Source: Bacteroides rodentium JCM 16496
GTDB taxonomy: Bacteria > Bacteroidota > Bacteroidia > Bacteroidales > Bacteroidaceae
Assembly (NCBI RefSeq): GCF_000614125.1
Contig: NZ_BAKJ01000016.1
Location: forward strand, 1-64,000
Length of the DNA: 64,000 nt
Reading direction: 5' to 3'
Shown here: piece by piece, positions 23,107 to 32,911 of the stretch
How positions within the stretch are numbered: position 1 is the stretch's first letter
Layout: every line of letters starts with the position of its first letter
Translations under genes and position numbers: made by a program
Notes under the pieces: model-generated
Told to the model about the DNA's origin: nothing
The model's input: the letters and a program-made list of their open reading frames with translations, nothing else
Database searches by the model: none

Positions 23107-25437
23107 CTAATTAAACAGTTCGTCGAGTCCCTCTACCGGTTCTTCGATATGGGTATCTCCTTCCAGGTTTATATCATCCTTGCACGGGTCGTAGCCTTCG
23201 GGCAACTGGAATGTTTCATTTTCATCATATCCCAGAGACTTGTCACCGAGCACTTTCACCATGTATTTGGTCCAGATAGGCAATGCCATGGAAGCACCTT
23301 GTCCGTGAAGCATCGTATCGAAGTGAATGTCGCGGTCCTCACCGCCCACCCAGCAACCGGACACAAGCGAAGGCGTGAAGCCCATAAACCAGCCGTCGGC
23401 ATTGTAGTTCGTCGTTCCGGTCTTGCCGCCCATGTCGGCTTTCACCCCCAGACGGCGCACACGGCCTCCGGTACCTTCGTTGACAACGGCACGCAGCATG
23501 ACCAGCATCTTGTAAGCGCTGGATACACTGATGACTTCCTGCATTTCGGGAGCAAAGGTTGCCAGCACGTTTCCATCATTGTCCTCGATGCGGGTCACAA
23601 ACAGCGGAGCTACCCGGATACCCTTGTTGGGAAATGCGGTATAGGCACTTACCATCTCGCCGACGGAAATCTCGCACGGGCCCAGACAGAGTGAAACGGA
23701 AGGTACTATGTCACGGTTGCGGACACCGAAAGTATGTATCAGACGTTTCAGGTTATAGGGATTCAGTTTGCTCATGAGATAGGCCGTAATCCAGTTGTCC
23801 GAGTTTGCCAGCCCCCACTTCACAGTCACCATGTCACCAATCAGCTTTTTGTTGGCATTACGCGGCGTCCACGGTTTTCCGTTTTCATCGAACAAGGTAT
23901 ATTCCACATGGCGCACCTCGTCGCAAGGCGAAAAGCCGTTCTCCATGGCCAGTGTATAAAGGAAAGGTTTTACCGTGGAGCCTATCTGGCGGCGTCCCAC
24001 CATGGCCATGTCGTACTGGAAGTAATGGTAGTTCGGCCCGCCTACGTATGCCTTTACGTGTCCGTTGCGCGGATTCATGGACATGAAGCCGGCGCGAAGG
24101 AAGAACTTGTAGTAGCGGATGGAATCCATCGGGGTCATAATGGTGTCTTTCTCCCCTTCCCAACTGAATACGGACATCTCCTCCGGGGTGTCGAAGGCTT
24201 TCTTTATTTCAGCTTCGGTGGCTCCGGCTTTCTTCATGATGCGGTAGCGGTCGGACAACCTCATGGCACGTCCCAGAATCTCGTCCACCTGCTCCTGGGT
24301 CAGACGGAAGGTGTAGGGAGCTTTCTTGGCCCCTTTCTTTTCTTTGAAGAAGTAACCTTGCAGTTCCTTCAGATGCTCCGTCACGGCATCCTCGGCATAC
24401 TGCTGCATACGCGAGTCGAGCGTGGTATAGATTTTCAGCCCGTCGGTGTAGAGGTTGTATTTGGTACCGTCTTTCTTGGTATTCTTTTCGCACCATCCAA
24501 AGAGCGGATTGTTCTCCCAATCGAGTGAATCCTCGTAGTATTTCTGCATCTGCCAACCGCGGTAATCAGCCTTCTCGGGCTTCTTGGCGGTGAGCACGCC
24601 GCGCAGGTATTCGCGGAAATAAGTGGCCAGCCCTTCCTTGTGGTCCACACGGTTGTACTTCAGTTTCAGAGGCAATGCCTGGAGGGAGTCGCGCTCGGCT
24701 TCCGTAATATATCCCGCTTTCCGCATCTGGTCGAGCACCACATTGCGCCGTCCACGGGAACGTTCATTGTAGCGCACCGGATTATAGAGAGACGGATTCT
24801 TACACATGCCCACCAACGTAGCCGCTTCTTCAATCTTCAGATCCTTCGGTTCGCAACCGAAGTAGGTAAAGGCAGCGGTCTTGATGCCTACCGCATTGTT
24901 CAGGAAGTCGAACTTGTTGAGATACATGGTGAGGATTTCCTCTTTTGTATAGTAACGTTCCAGCTTTACGGCAATCACCCATTCGATAGGCTTCTGGAAC
25001 AGGCGTTCCATCACATTGCCGGCACTGGGAGAATAAAGCTGCTTGGAAAGCTGCTGGGTGATGGTACTGCCACCGCCGGCATTCTTCTGCATCAGGATAC
25101 CGCGCTTCACTACGGCACGCGTCAAGGCATAGGCATCGATGCCCGAATGTTCGGTAAAACGCACGTCTTCCGTAGCAATCAAGGCGTTGATGATATTGGG
25201 CGACAAATCATCGTATCCCACGAACACGCGGTTTTCCTTACTGTATGAATAGGTGCCCAGCACTTTCCCGTCATCAGAAAAGACTTCCGTAGCAAACTTG
25301 TAATTCGGGTTTTCCAGGTCTTCCACCGGAGGCATATAGCCTATCCAGCCCTTGGCTATGGAAAAGAATATAAAGACACACACCAGCGCAATCAGTGCGA
25401 TGAAAATCCATAGGATTTTGACGACTTTCCTTATCAT
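23107..25437 (-). CDS. mrcA: Class A penicillin-binding protein (PBP1A type)
   Basis: A 776-residue bifunctional cell-wall synthase. There is an N-terminal membrane anchor (8-30), a glycosyltransferase domain with EDVRFTEHSGID and GGSTITQQLSKQL, and a transpeptidase domain with S-x-x-K in GSTVKPFLY, S-x-N in ANSDNWIT and KTGTT. The acidic C-terminal tail ends GLDELFN. It acts in the periplasm, polymerising and crosslinking peptidoglycan. A consensus -7 box lies 35 bp upstream. It is the first gene of the pbp1A-folK-kdsB-M16 cluster. Confidence 0.95.
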   Translation of the reverse strand: MIRKVVKILWIFIALIALVCVFIFFSIAKGWIGYMPPVEDLENPNYKFATEVFSDDGKVLGTYSYSKENRVFVGYDDLSPNIINALIATEDVRFTEHSGIDAYALTRAVVKRGILMQKNAGGGSTITQQLSKQLYSPSAGNVMERLFQKPIEWVIAVKLERYYTKEEILTMYLNKFDFLNNAVGIKTAAFTYFGCEPKDLKIEEAATLVGMCKNPSLYNPVRYNERSRGRRNVVLDQMRKAGYITEAERDSLQALPLKLKYNRVDHKEGLATYFREYLRGVLTAKKPEKADYRGWQMQKYYEDSLDWENNPLFGWCEKNTKKDGTKYNLYTDGLKIYTTLDSRMQQYAEDAVTEHLKELQGYFFKEKKGAKKAPYTFRLTQEQVDEILGRAMRLSDRYRIMKKAGATEAEIKKAFDTPEEMSVFSWEGEKDTIMTPMDSIRYYKFFLRAGFMSMNPRNGHVKAYVGGPNYHYFQYDMAMVGRRQIGSTVKPFLYTLAMENGFSPCDEVRHVEYTLFDENGKPWTPRNANKKLIGDMVTVKWGLANSDNWITAYLMSKLNPYNLKRLIHTFGVRNRDIVPSVSLCLGPCEISVGEMVSAYTAFPNKGIRVAPLFVTRIEDNDGNVLATFAPEMQEVISVSSAYKMLVMLRAVVNEGTGGRVRRLGVKADMGGKTGTTNYNADGWFMGFTPSLVSGCWVGGEDRDIHFDTMLHGQGASMALPIWTKYMVKVLGDKSLGYDENETFQLPEGYDPCKDDINLEGDTHIEEPVEGLDELFN

Positions 25438-25471
25438 GTTTCAGTTGCTAAAATCAAAGTTCAATAATAGG

Positions 25472-25480
25472 GCAAAGGTA
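25472..25480 (-). promoter_or_regulatory. pbp1A promoter -7 box
   Basis: The minus strand reads TACCTTTGC, an exact consensus, 35 bp before the pbp1A ATG. Confidence 0.65.
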
Positions 25481-25781
25481 CGGAAATATATTGGATGTGC
25501 CTATGCTTTTTATATCTTTTTCAGGATAAGCTTTCCGGCATCTGCAAAAAAACGCCCGTTTATTTTAATGGAAACTCTCAATGAATTGCGAAACAATTGC
25601 AAAACAATTAGAAAACTTGAAGAAAAAATCGAAAAGAAAAAATATACCGTAATAAGCTATAATACAGATTAAAACAATGAAAACTTGCCCTCGCGCGCGT
25701 AAGAGGAGATAAGAATAGAATATAGAATAGAAAAAACGACGTTGTCGTTAAAAAGAACGACGGCGACGGCGTAAAGAGATA

Positions 25782-25958
25782 CCACACTTCACTGTCCGGA
25801 ATGCCACACTTCGACAAGGCAAACGCTACACTTGAACAGGGCAAATGCCACACTTGAACATTCGCGAAATGCGGCATTTGCCTTGTCGAAGTGTGGCATT
25901 CCGGATGATGAAGTGTGGCATTCCGGATGATGAAGTGTGGCATTCCGGACAACAAGCC
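25782..25958. repeat. 22-bp-period inverted repeat array before pyrB
   Basis: Four units beginning CCACACTT or CTACACTT (25782, 25804, 25826, 25848) are followed by units in inverse orientation (25872, 25894, 25916, 25938) carrying GAAGTGTGGCATTCCGGA. Period is 22 bp except one 24-bp unit at the turn. Arms 25795-25823 and 25877-25905 are perfect reverse complements over 29 bp. The 633-bp gap 25438-26070 holds this array, the pbp1A promoter and a TAACTTTAC box at 26031-26039 that may be the pyrB promoter. I see no gene in it. Confidence 0.85.
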
Positions 25959-26070
25959 ACACGGTTAAAAAAACAGCCCATATTTCGCAAAAAACTTCCC
26001 CGCATATTTCCGTAGCCCGCATATTTTCCGTAACTTTACACTCTCAAAAAGTATAAATGAATTCAACGAT

Positions 26071-26997
26071 ATGGAAAACAGAAGTTTAGTCACCATTGCC
26101 GAGCATAGCCGGGAAAAAATCCTCTATATGCTTGAGATGGCGAAAGAGTTTGAAGCCCATCCCAACCGGCATATATTGGACGGGAAAGTAGTTGCCACCT
26201 TATTTTTCGAGCCTTCCACCCGTACACGCCTCAGTTTCGAGACTGCCGCCAACCGGCTTGGAGCACGTGTCATCGGGTTCAGCGACCCCAAGGCCACCAG
26301 CTCATCCAAGGGAGAGACGCTGAAAGACACCATCAAGATGGTGAGCAACTATGCCGACATCATCGTGATGCGCCACCACCTCGAAGGGGCCGCACGCTAT
26401 GCCAGTGAAGTCACCACCGTGCCCATTGTGAATGCCGGAGACGGTGCCAACCAGCACCCCTCACAGACCATGCTCGACCTCTACTCCATCTACAAGACAC
26501 AAGGCACGCTGGAGAATCTGAACATCTTCCTGGTGGGCGACCTGAAGTATGGCCGTACCGTCCACTCCCTGCTGATGGCAATGCGCCACTTCAACCCCAC
26601 TTTCCACTTCATCGCCCCCGACGAGTTGCGGATGCCCGAAGAATACAAAATCTACTGCCGCGAGCACAACATCAAGTACGTGGAACATACGGACTTTACG
26701 GAAGAAATCATTGCTGATGCCGACATCCTCTACATGACCCGTGTGCAGCGCGAACGTTTCACCGACCTTATGGAGTACGAGCGGGTGAAGAATGTCTACA
26801 TCCTGCGCAACAAGATGCTGGAACATACCCGCCCCAACCTGCGCATCCTGCATCCGCTGCCCCGTGTCAACGAAATAGCCTATGATGTGGACGACAATCC
26901 CAAGGCATACTATTTCCAGCAGGCACAAAACGGACTGTATGCCCGTGAAGCTATTCTGTGCGATGTTCTGGGCATCACGCTGGATGACATCAAATAA
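26071..26997 (+). CDS. pyrB: Aspartate carbamoyltransferase catalytic subunit
   Basis: A 308-residue enzyme joining carbamoyl phosphate and aspartate, the committed step of pyrimidine synthesis. The carbamoyl-phosphate loop is [15 protein letters not shown]. Further motifs are [30 protein letters not shown] and [11 protein letters not shown]. Length is normal. pyrI follows after 36 bp, so the allosteric holoenzyme is encoded here. The ATG at 26071 follows the probable -7 box by about 31 bp. Confidence 0.97.
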   Translation: MENRSLVTIAEHSREKILYMLEMAKEFEAHPNRHILDGKVVATLFFEPSTRTRLSFETAANRLGARVIGFSDPKATSSSKGETLKDTIKMVSNYADIIVMRHHLEGAARYASEVTTVPIVNAGDGANQHPSQTMLDLYSIYKTQGTLENLNIFLVGDLKYGRTVHSLLMAMRHFNPTFHFIAPDELRMPEEYKIYCREHNIKYVEHTDFTEEIIADADILYMTRVQRERFTDLMEYERVKNVYILRNKMLEHTRPNLRILHPLPRVNEIAYDVDDNPKAYYFQQAQNGLYAREAILCDVLGITLDDIK

Positions 26998-27033
26998 CGT
27001 AAACAAGTGGAAAACTGAAAGTTGAAAAAAGAA

Positions 27034-27489
27034 ATGAAAAAGCAAGAATTGCAAGTGGCCGCCTTGGAAAACGGCACTGTAATAGACCATATCCCTTCCG
27101 AGAGGCTGTTTACCGTAGTCTCCCTGCTCGGACTGGAGCACATGAGCAACAATATCACCATCGGCTTCAACCTCAAAAGTGGTAAGCTGGGTACAAAAGG
27201 CATCATCAAGATTGCCGACAAGTTCTTCTGCGACGAAGAGATAAACCGCATTGCCGTGGTAGCTCCCAACGTGAAACTGAACATCATCCGCGACTACGAG
27301 GTGGTGGAGAAACGTGAAGTCCGTCTGCCCGAAGAGTTGCGCGGAATCGTGAAATGCGCCAACCCGAAGTGCATCACGAACAACGAGCCGATGCCTACGC
27401 TGTTTCATGTCGTGGATAAGGACAACTGCGTCATCAGGTGCCACTACTGCGAGAAGGAGCAGACCAGAGAAGATATTGAAATAATATGA
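27034..27489 (+). CDS. pyrI: Aspartate carbamoyltransferase regulatory subunit
   Basis: A 151-residue allosteric subunit. The N-terminal nucleotide-binding part has [13 protein letters not shown] and [14 protein letters not shown]. The C-terminal zinc site has four cysteines in [10 protein letters not shown] and [13 protein letters not shown] four codons earlier opens the frame; the ATG at 27034 is chosen. It overlaps the next gene by ATGA. With PyrB it allows feedback by CTP or ATP, as known for the family. Confidence 0.96.
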   Translation: MKKQELQVAALENGTVIDHIPSERLFTVVSLLGLEHMSNNITIGFNLKSGKLGTKGIIKIADKFFCDEEINRIAVVAPNVKLNIIRDYEVVEKREVRLPEELRGIVKCANPKCITNNEPMPTLFHVVDKDNCVIRCHYCEKEQTREDIEII

Positions 27490-28052
27490 AAGAAGATTGG
27501 AAACCCGGAACAATGATTTATCCGCTGCCTGCCGTATTGGTGAGTTGCGGAAGCACTCCGGAGGAATATAACATTCTGACTGTCGCATGGACGGGTACGA
27601 TTTGCACGAACCCGCCCATGTGCTATATTTCCGTACGCCCCGAACGCCACTCCTACGACATCATCAAGCAGAATATGGAGTTTGTCATCAACCTCACCAC
27701 GAAAGACATGGCACGGGCCACGGACTGGTGTGGCGTACGCTCCGGAAAGGACTACAACAAATTCGAGGAAATGCATCTGACACCCGGGAAAAGCACCGTA
27801 GTCAGCGCGCCTCTTATCGAGGAATCACCGCTTTGCATAGAATGCCGGGTAAAGGAGATTATGGCTCTCGGTTCGCACGACATGTTTATAGCGGATGTGG
27901 TAAATGTCCGTGCCGATACCCGTAACCTGAACCCCGAAACCGGCAAACTGGAACTGGCGGAAACGAATCCCCTGGTCTATGTGCACGGCGGATATTATGA
28001 GCTGGGAGAAAAGATAGGCAAATTCGGATGGTCAGTGGAGAAAAAGAAGTAA
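27486..28052 (+). CDS. Flavin reductase family protein
   Basis: A 188-residue FMN-binding split-barrel protein. Supporting features are [56 protein letters not shown] and a C-terminal [18 protein letters not shown]. These match the flavin reductase-like domain family, whose members reduce or simply bind FMN. Physiological partner unknown. Its start overlaps the pyrI stop by 4 bp, so it is translated from the pyr transcript; a link to pyrimidine metabolism is not evident. Confidence 0.85.
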   Translation: MKEDWKPGTMIYPLPAVLVSCGSTPEEYNILTVAWTGTICTNPPMCYISVRPERHSYDIIKQNMEFVINLTTKDMARATDWCGVRSGKDYNKFEEMHLTPGKSTVVSAPLIEESPLCIECRVKEIMALGSHDMFIADVVNVRADTRNLNPETGKLELAETNPLVYVHGGYYELGEKIGKFGWSVEKKK

Positions 28053-28075
28053 TAATGCGATAAAGGTTTTAAGAG

Positions 28076-28845
28076 ATGGAGCTGCGACGAATCTTGATGG
28101 GTTTATATCTGTTGGCCTTCCCCGCATGATGTGGGGACAGACTCCGATTGTGCCCGGCACTGCCGACGAAGCGCATTCCGGACACCACAAGGAAACTCCG
28201 GTCAATTTCGGCTTCAAAGGCGGTTTCACCTCTTCCTTGTTCCTTGTGTCCCAGTTCAGTGTCAACGGAGTGCCTATTGACGAGGTGCAGAACAATTATA
28301 AGATAGGCTATTTCGGCTCCCTTTTCATGCGGATAAACTTCGACCGCCACTTTCTGCAACCGGAAATATCCTACAACATCAACCGGTGCAACATCACCTT
28401 CGAGAAACCTCTGCCCGAAGACGCCGCATCAGGAGCCCTGCCGGAGGAAGCCTCCATTACATCGTCCATCCACAGTATAGACATCCCCGTCATCTACGGA
28501 TACAACTTCATCAAGGAGGGGCCGTACAGCCTTGCCGTCTTTGGCGGGCCCAAAGTGCGCTATATATGGGACCGGAAAAGTGACATCGACTTCGAGAACT
28601 TCGACCAGGTGAATATCCGTGAAAGGCTGCGTCCGCTCAATCTCAGCTTCACGGTCGGCGTATCCGTCACCATCTCACGTGTCTTTTTCGACTTCCGTTA
28701 CGACATGGGGCTGCACAACATCTCCAAGAGCGTGACATACGATATTCCGGCCGACAACAACGCCGCAGACGAAAATACGAAAAACGAAATACGTTTTCAC
28801 CGCAGGGACAATGTACTGAGTTTTTCTTTCGGAGTGTTCTTTTGA
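28076..28845 (+). CDS. Outer-membrane beta-barrel protein (frameshift)
   Basis: About 256 residues when repaired. The signal peptide starts at ATG 28076 (MELRRILMGLYLLAFPA). The frame breaks at about 28123 where GCATGATG replaces an expected GCCATGATG, then continues MWGQTPIVPGTADEAHSG. The body is alternating beta strands (VNFGFKGGFTSSLFL, LQPEISYNI, YSLAVFGGPKVRYIWD) ending in SFSFGVFF, a typical barrel C-terminus with terminal Phe. It matches the porin-family/PorT-like beta-barrel type. It starts 23 bp after the flavin reductase gene. Confidence 0.82.
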
Positions 28846-28890
28846 CAGTAAATTTCTTCCTTTTCTTTCAATTTATTCATTTATTTCCCG

Positions 28891-28898
28891 TAAATTTG
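28891..28898 (+). promoter_or_regulatory. glyA promoter -7 box
   Basis: TAAATTTG fits TAnnTTTG, 49 bp before the glyA ATG. The -33 element is weak. Confidence 0.5.
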
Positions 28899-28947
28899 TG
28901 CGCTTAATAAGAGAACACAGATTTATCAAACTTATCTAATAAGCAGA

Positions 28948-30228
28948 ATGAAAAGAGATGATTTAATTTTCGATATTATCGAAAAAGAACACCAACGTCA
29001 GCTCAAAGGCATTGAACTGATTGCATCAGAGAACTTTGTAAGTGACCAGGTTATGCAGGCAATGGGCTCCTGCCTCACCAACAAGTATGCTGAAGGATAC
29101 CCCGGCAAGCGTTACTATGGTGGTTGTGAGGTAGTGGACCAAAGTGAACGGATTGCCATCGACCGCTTGAAACAAATTTTCGGCGCAGAATGGGCCAACG
29201 TACAGCCGCACTCCGGTGCACAAGCCAATGCAGCCGTATTCCTCGCCGTGCTCAACCCGGGCGACAAATTCATGGGACTGAACCTTGCACATGGCGGTCA
29301 CCTCTCCCATGGCTCGCTGGTCAACACTTCCGGTATTATCTATACTCCCTGCGAATACAATCTGAACCAGGAAACCGGACGCGTGGACTATGACCAGATG
29401 GAAGAAGTTGCCCTGCGCGAGAAACCCAAAATGATTATCGGTGGCGGTTCTGCTTATTCCCGCGAATGGGACTACAAGCGCATGCGCGAAATCGCGGACA
29501 AGATAGGTGCCATCCTGATGATTGACATGGCTCATCCTGCCGGACTGATTGCAGCCGGTGAACTGGATAACCCCGTGAAATATGCCCACATCGTGACCTC
29601 CACTACCCACAAGACTCTGCGTGGTCCTCGCGGTGGCGTTATCATGATGGGTAAGGACTTCCCCAACCCCTGGGGCAAGAAGACTCCAAAGGGAGAAATC
29701 AAGATGATGTCCCAACTGCTGGATTCAGCCGTATTCCCCGGTATCCAAGGTGGTCCGCTGGAACATGTCATCGCAGCCAAAGCCGTTGCCTTCGGCGAAA
29801 TCCTGCAACCGGAATGGAAAGAATATGCCAAGCAGGTGAAGAAAAATGCCGCTGTCCTGGCACAAGCCTTGGTAGACCGTGGTTTCACCATCGTTTCCGG
29901 CGGTACGGACAACCACTCCATGCTGGTGGACCTGCGCAGCAAATATCCCGACCTCACCGGTAAGGTTGCCGAAAAGGCGCTGGTATCTGCCGACATCACC
30001 GTAAACAAGAACATGGTTCCGTTCGACAGCCGTTCGGCTTTCCAGACTTCCGGTATCCGTCTGGGTACTCCTGCCATCACCACCCGTGGTGCCAAAGAAG
30101 ACCTGATGCTCGAAATTGCCGAAATGATTGAAACCGTCCTGTCCAACGTAGACAACGAACAAGTCATCGCAGAGGTACGTGCACGCGTAAATGCGAAGAT
30201 GAAAGAATATCCGCTGTTTGCTTATTAA
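28948..30228 (+). CDS. glyA: Serine hydroxymethyltransferase
   Basis: A 426-residue PLP enzyme converting serine and THF to glycine and methylene-THF. Motifs are [35 protein letters not shown] and the PLP lysine in [15 protein letters not shown], then the C-terminal [11 protein letters not shown]. Full normal length. It supplies one-carbon units together with fhs, encoded convergently just downstream beyond two palindromic repeats. Confidence 0.97.
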   Translation: MKRDDLIFDIIEKEHQRQLKGIELIASENFVSDQVMQAMGSCLTNKYAEGYPGKRYYGGCEVVDQSERIAIDRLKQIFGAEWANVQPHSGAQANAAVFLAVLNPGDKFMGLNLAHGGHLSHGSLVNTSGIIYTPCEYNLNQETGRVDYDQMEEVALREKPKMIIGGGSAYSREWDYKRMREIADKIGAILMIDMAHPAGLIAAGELDNPVKYAHIVTSTTHKTLRGPRGGVIMMGKDFPNPWGKKTPKGEIKMMSQLLDSAVFPGIQGGPLEHVIAAKAVAFGEILQPEWKEYAKQVKKNAAVLAQALVDRGFTIVSGGTDNHSMLVDLRSKYPDLTGKVAEKALVSADITVNKNMVPFDSRSAFQTSGIRLGTPAITTRGAKEDLMLEIAEMIETVLSNVDNEQVIAEVRARVNAKMKEYPLFAY

Positions 30229-30258
30229 TAAGCAAACAGAATTAAAAATTATAGTAGA

Positions 30259-30471
30259 ACAGAAATGATTTGCGAAAAATACGGAGTAACTTACTTCTCC
30301 TCCTCCGGGGAGGAGGAGTACCCGTAGGGGGAGGTGGTAGCGATACACTCTGTACTGTTTTTCATTGCTTTATGCTCCCTACCACCCCGCCCTTTGGGCA
30401 CCCCTCCTCCCCGGAGGAGGGGAATTAAGTTACTCTCTATTTCACTTCTTTTCTTCGCAAGTCATTTCTGT
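30259..30471. repeat. Long imperfect palindrome with CTCCTCCGGGGAGGAG core
   Basis: Left arm 30259-30340 and right arm 30379-30471 are imperfect reverse complements over about 80-90 bp. They share ACAGAAATGA, TTGCGAA, GAGTAACTTA, CCTCCTCCGGGGAGGAGG and GGTGGTAG. Each arm holds its own CCTCCTCC-GG-GGAGGAGG type hairpin. The 38 bp between arms are unrelated. It lies in the 344-bp gap between glyA and fhs and has no coding frame. It looks like a MITE or repeat-derived structure. Confidence 0.75.
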
Positions 30472-30479
30472 TTGACTAT

Positions 30480-30575
30480 AAAAATAAAGGCTGCGCGGTT
30501 CATTCAAAGCGAACATTGCGCAGCCTTTAATTTTTAATTCTTAATTTTTAATTCTAAACGCGCTCCGCGCGTTTA
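30480..30575. repeat. Stop-anchored palindromic repeat B (inverted relative to A)
   Basis: On the minus strand: TAAACGCGC-GGA-GCGCGTTTA (30575-30555), whose TAA is the fhs stop. Then come AATTAAAAATTA runs and hairpin 2, AAAGGCTGCGC (30486-30496) with GCGCAGCCTTT (30518-30528). The hairpin-2 loop resembles that of repeat A in reverse complement. Stem changes relative to A are compensated. It should terminate fhs. Confidence 0.85.
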
Positions 30576-32242
30576 GCTCAGCCCTTCTATATTACCATCC
30601 ACAATATCAATGTGTTCGGCTTGCGGTTTCTTGGGTAATCCCGGCATACGGAGAATTTCACCGGCGATGGCTACAATCATTTCCGCACCATTATTGACCA
30701 CAATATCCTTGATGTGGAATTCGAAGTTGTCGACTGCACCGTATATCTTCGGGTCGGCAGAGAAAGAGTACTGCGTCTTGGCGATACAGACGGGGTAATG
30801 GCCGATACCCATCTGTTCTATCAGTTTGATAACCTTGCGTGAGTGGAGACTGTAAGTCACTACACTTGCCCCGTAGAGGTTGCAGGCTACCTTTTCAATT
30901 TTACGTTCCACGCAATCGTTCTCTTCGTAGGTGAAGGTCAGCGGTTCGGATGGTTTGTTCCCGATAGTATCCACTACCAGATTGGCAAGGTCAACGGCCC
31001 CCTCTCCTCCTTTGGCAAAGGCGTTGTTCACGGCAAAACCTACCTCAAGCTTTTCTTTGCAATGGCGGCGGATAGCTTCCACCTCCTCGTCCGTATCACT
31101 GGCAAAACGGTTGAATGCCACGATGACCTGCTGGCCGAATGAACGCAAATTGCGTACATGCTTGTCCAGATTGCCGAAGCCCTCTTTTAACCCTTCCAAA
31201 TTCGGTTCCTTGATGCGGTCCAGACTGACGCCGCCATGCATCTTCAGTCCTTGTGCCGTAGCAACGATTATCGTCAACTTGGGCTGCAAGCCACTCTTGC
31301 GGCACTTGATGTTGTAGAACTTCTCCGCACCCAGGTCAGCCCCGAAACCGGCTTCCGTCACTACATAATCGCCGAATGTCATGGCCATTTTTGTAGCAAG
31401 AATGGAATTACAACCATGGGCAATATTTGCGAACGGTCCTCCATGAACAAAAGCGGCAGTACCTTCGGTAGTCTGCACCAAGTTGGGGTTGATGGCATCT
31501 TTCAACAGTACGGTAATGGCACCGGCCACACCTAACTCCTTCACTGTAAAAGGAGTACCATCGAAACGGAATCCCAGGATAATATTTTCGATACGGCGAC
31601 GGAGGTCGTCGAGGTCCGTTGCCAGACAGAGAATAGCCATAATTTCGGAAGCCGGGGTAATGTCGAAGCCCGACTCCTCGGTAATGCCGTTGGTGCTCGG
31701 TCCCAATCCGGTGACAATGCTCCGCAAGGAACGGTCGTTCACATCGAGTACGCGCCGCCAGATGATTTCTTTCAGTCCGAACCCGTCTGCCTGATGCTGG
31801 TACAAATAATTGTCGAGCAAAGCGGAAATCATGTTGTGTGCGGAGGTGATGGCATGAAAGTCGCCCGTAAAATGCAGGTTTATCTTCTCCATGGGAAGCA
31901 CCTGGCATATCCTCCGCCGGCAGCACCGCCTTTCATGCCGAAGCAAGGACCCAACGAGGGTTCGCGCAAAGCCACAATCGCTTTCTTGCCAATCTTGTTC
32001 AGCCCCAATGCCAGCCCGATGGACACGGTTGTTTTACCGATACCCGCTTTCGTAGCCGTGATAGCCGTCACCAGTATCAGATTACTTTTCTTCACTTTCT
32101 CTTCATCAATCAGATGCGTAGGAATCTTGGCTATGTAGCGGCCATAGTTCTCTACTTCGTCACGCGGGATATCCACACTTTCAGCCACCTGCTTTATCTT
32201 CTTCAGCTCTATGCTGCGGGCTATTTCAATGTCCGATTTCAT
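30573..32242 (-). CDS. fhs: Formate-tetrahydrofolate ligase (frameshift)
   Basis: About 556 residues when repaired; forms 10-formyl-THF from formate, THF and ATP. The N-terminal part from ATG 32242 contains [18 protein letters not shown] (P-loop region) and [21 protein letters not shown]. It breaks near 31908 where GCCAGGTG replaces GCCCAGGTG, then continues [19 protein letters not shown] through [14 protein letters not shown] motifs ([16 protein letters not shown]). Its stop lies inside repeat B. A consensus -7 box is 45 bp upstream. Confidence 0.95.
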
Positions 32243-32286
32243 ACAGAGTCTTTTCTTTATATAACAACTTTGATGTTTTGAAAGTT

Positions 32287-32295
32287 GCAAAAGTA
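32287..32295 (-). promoter_or_regulatory. fhs promoter -7 box
   Basis: The minus strand reads TACTTTTGC, fitting TAnnTTTGC, 45 bp before the fhs start. Confidence 0.6.
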
Positions 32296-32309
32296 CGAAA
32301 AATCCCCTA

Positions 32310-32776
32310 CTATTCCATCAGTTTCCCCAGTTTCTCCAACAAACTGCCTTTCCCGTAACCGGACCACATCTCTACAACCTCTCCCTCCGGAGATAAAAAC
32401 ACATAGCGGGGAATGGAGCCTGCGCTATATTTGGCATACAATCCGTGATTGCCTTTCAAGTCATTCAAGTTCCACCAACTGATGGCATGATGGCGCGAAG
32501 CTATCTCCCAATTTGTTTTGTCATCAATGCTTATACTTACTACCTCCAAACGGTCTTTATACTTTTGGCTGATTTCCTTCATCTCCGGCAAAGCTTTGAG
32601 GCAAGGACCGCAACCACGGCTCCAGAAATCTATCAGCACCGCTTTTCCTTTGAAATCGGACAAGCGGTGTACGTTTCCTTGCAAGTCAAACAAGTCACCA
32701 TCCGCAGCTTGCTCTTGGGCGGCAACCGTCTGGGCAGGAAATAGAATACAGCGCTTACTATCTTCCTGCAGTTCAT
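32310..32776 (-). CDS. TlpA-like thiol-disulfide oxidoreductase (frameshift)
   Basis: About 155 residues when repaired. A signal peptide starts at ATG 32776 ([14 protein letters not shown]). The frame breaks near 32734, where CTGCCC replaces a likely CTGGCCC, then [20 protein letters not shown]. The thioredoxin fold has the CGPC active site in [16 protein letters not shown], the [12 protein letters not shown] cis-Pro segment and a typical C-terminal helix. It is periplasmic or membrane-anchored, and probably reduces protein disulfides. There is no TlpA-type membrane helix beyond the signal. Confidence 0.82.
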
Positions 32777-32820
32777 ATTCTTTATCGATTTTGATTAATT
32801 ATGAACAATGATACTAAAGA

Positions 32821-32858
32821 ATAAAAGGAATTACGAAAAAAATCGTAACTCCTTTTAT
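32821..32858 (-). terminator. Terminator of the TonB-receptor-like gene
   Basis: A 16-bp stem (32821-32836 with 32843-32858, one mismatch) and 6-base loop, with T-rich ends on both strands. It lies 53 bp past the minus-strand receptor gene and upstream of the TlpA-like gene. Confidence 0.7.
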
Positions 32859-32911
32859 TCATATTTAACATCGACCTTTTTTATTGTAACTATTCAACGA
32901 ATAATTACTTT

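Noticed and set aside
23734..24528. Plus-strand open frame of 264 codons inside pbp1A
   Set aside because: Antisense shadow of a well-defined class A PBP.
25608..25955. 115-codon minus-strand frame in the pyrB upstream gap
   Set aside because: The protein merely translates the 22-bp repeats and has no other support.
25782..25958. CRISPR array
   Set aside because: Units are 22 bp with no separate 30-bp spacers, orientation flips at the centre, and there are no cas genes nearby.
26461..27588. Long minus-strand open frame (375 codons) over pyrB and pyrI
   Set aside because: It is antisense to two certain genes, has low-complexity composition typical of a shadow frame and no promoter or family match.
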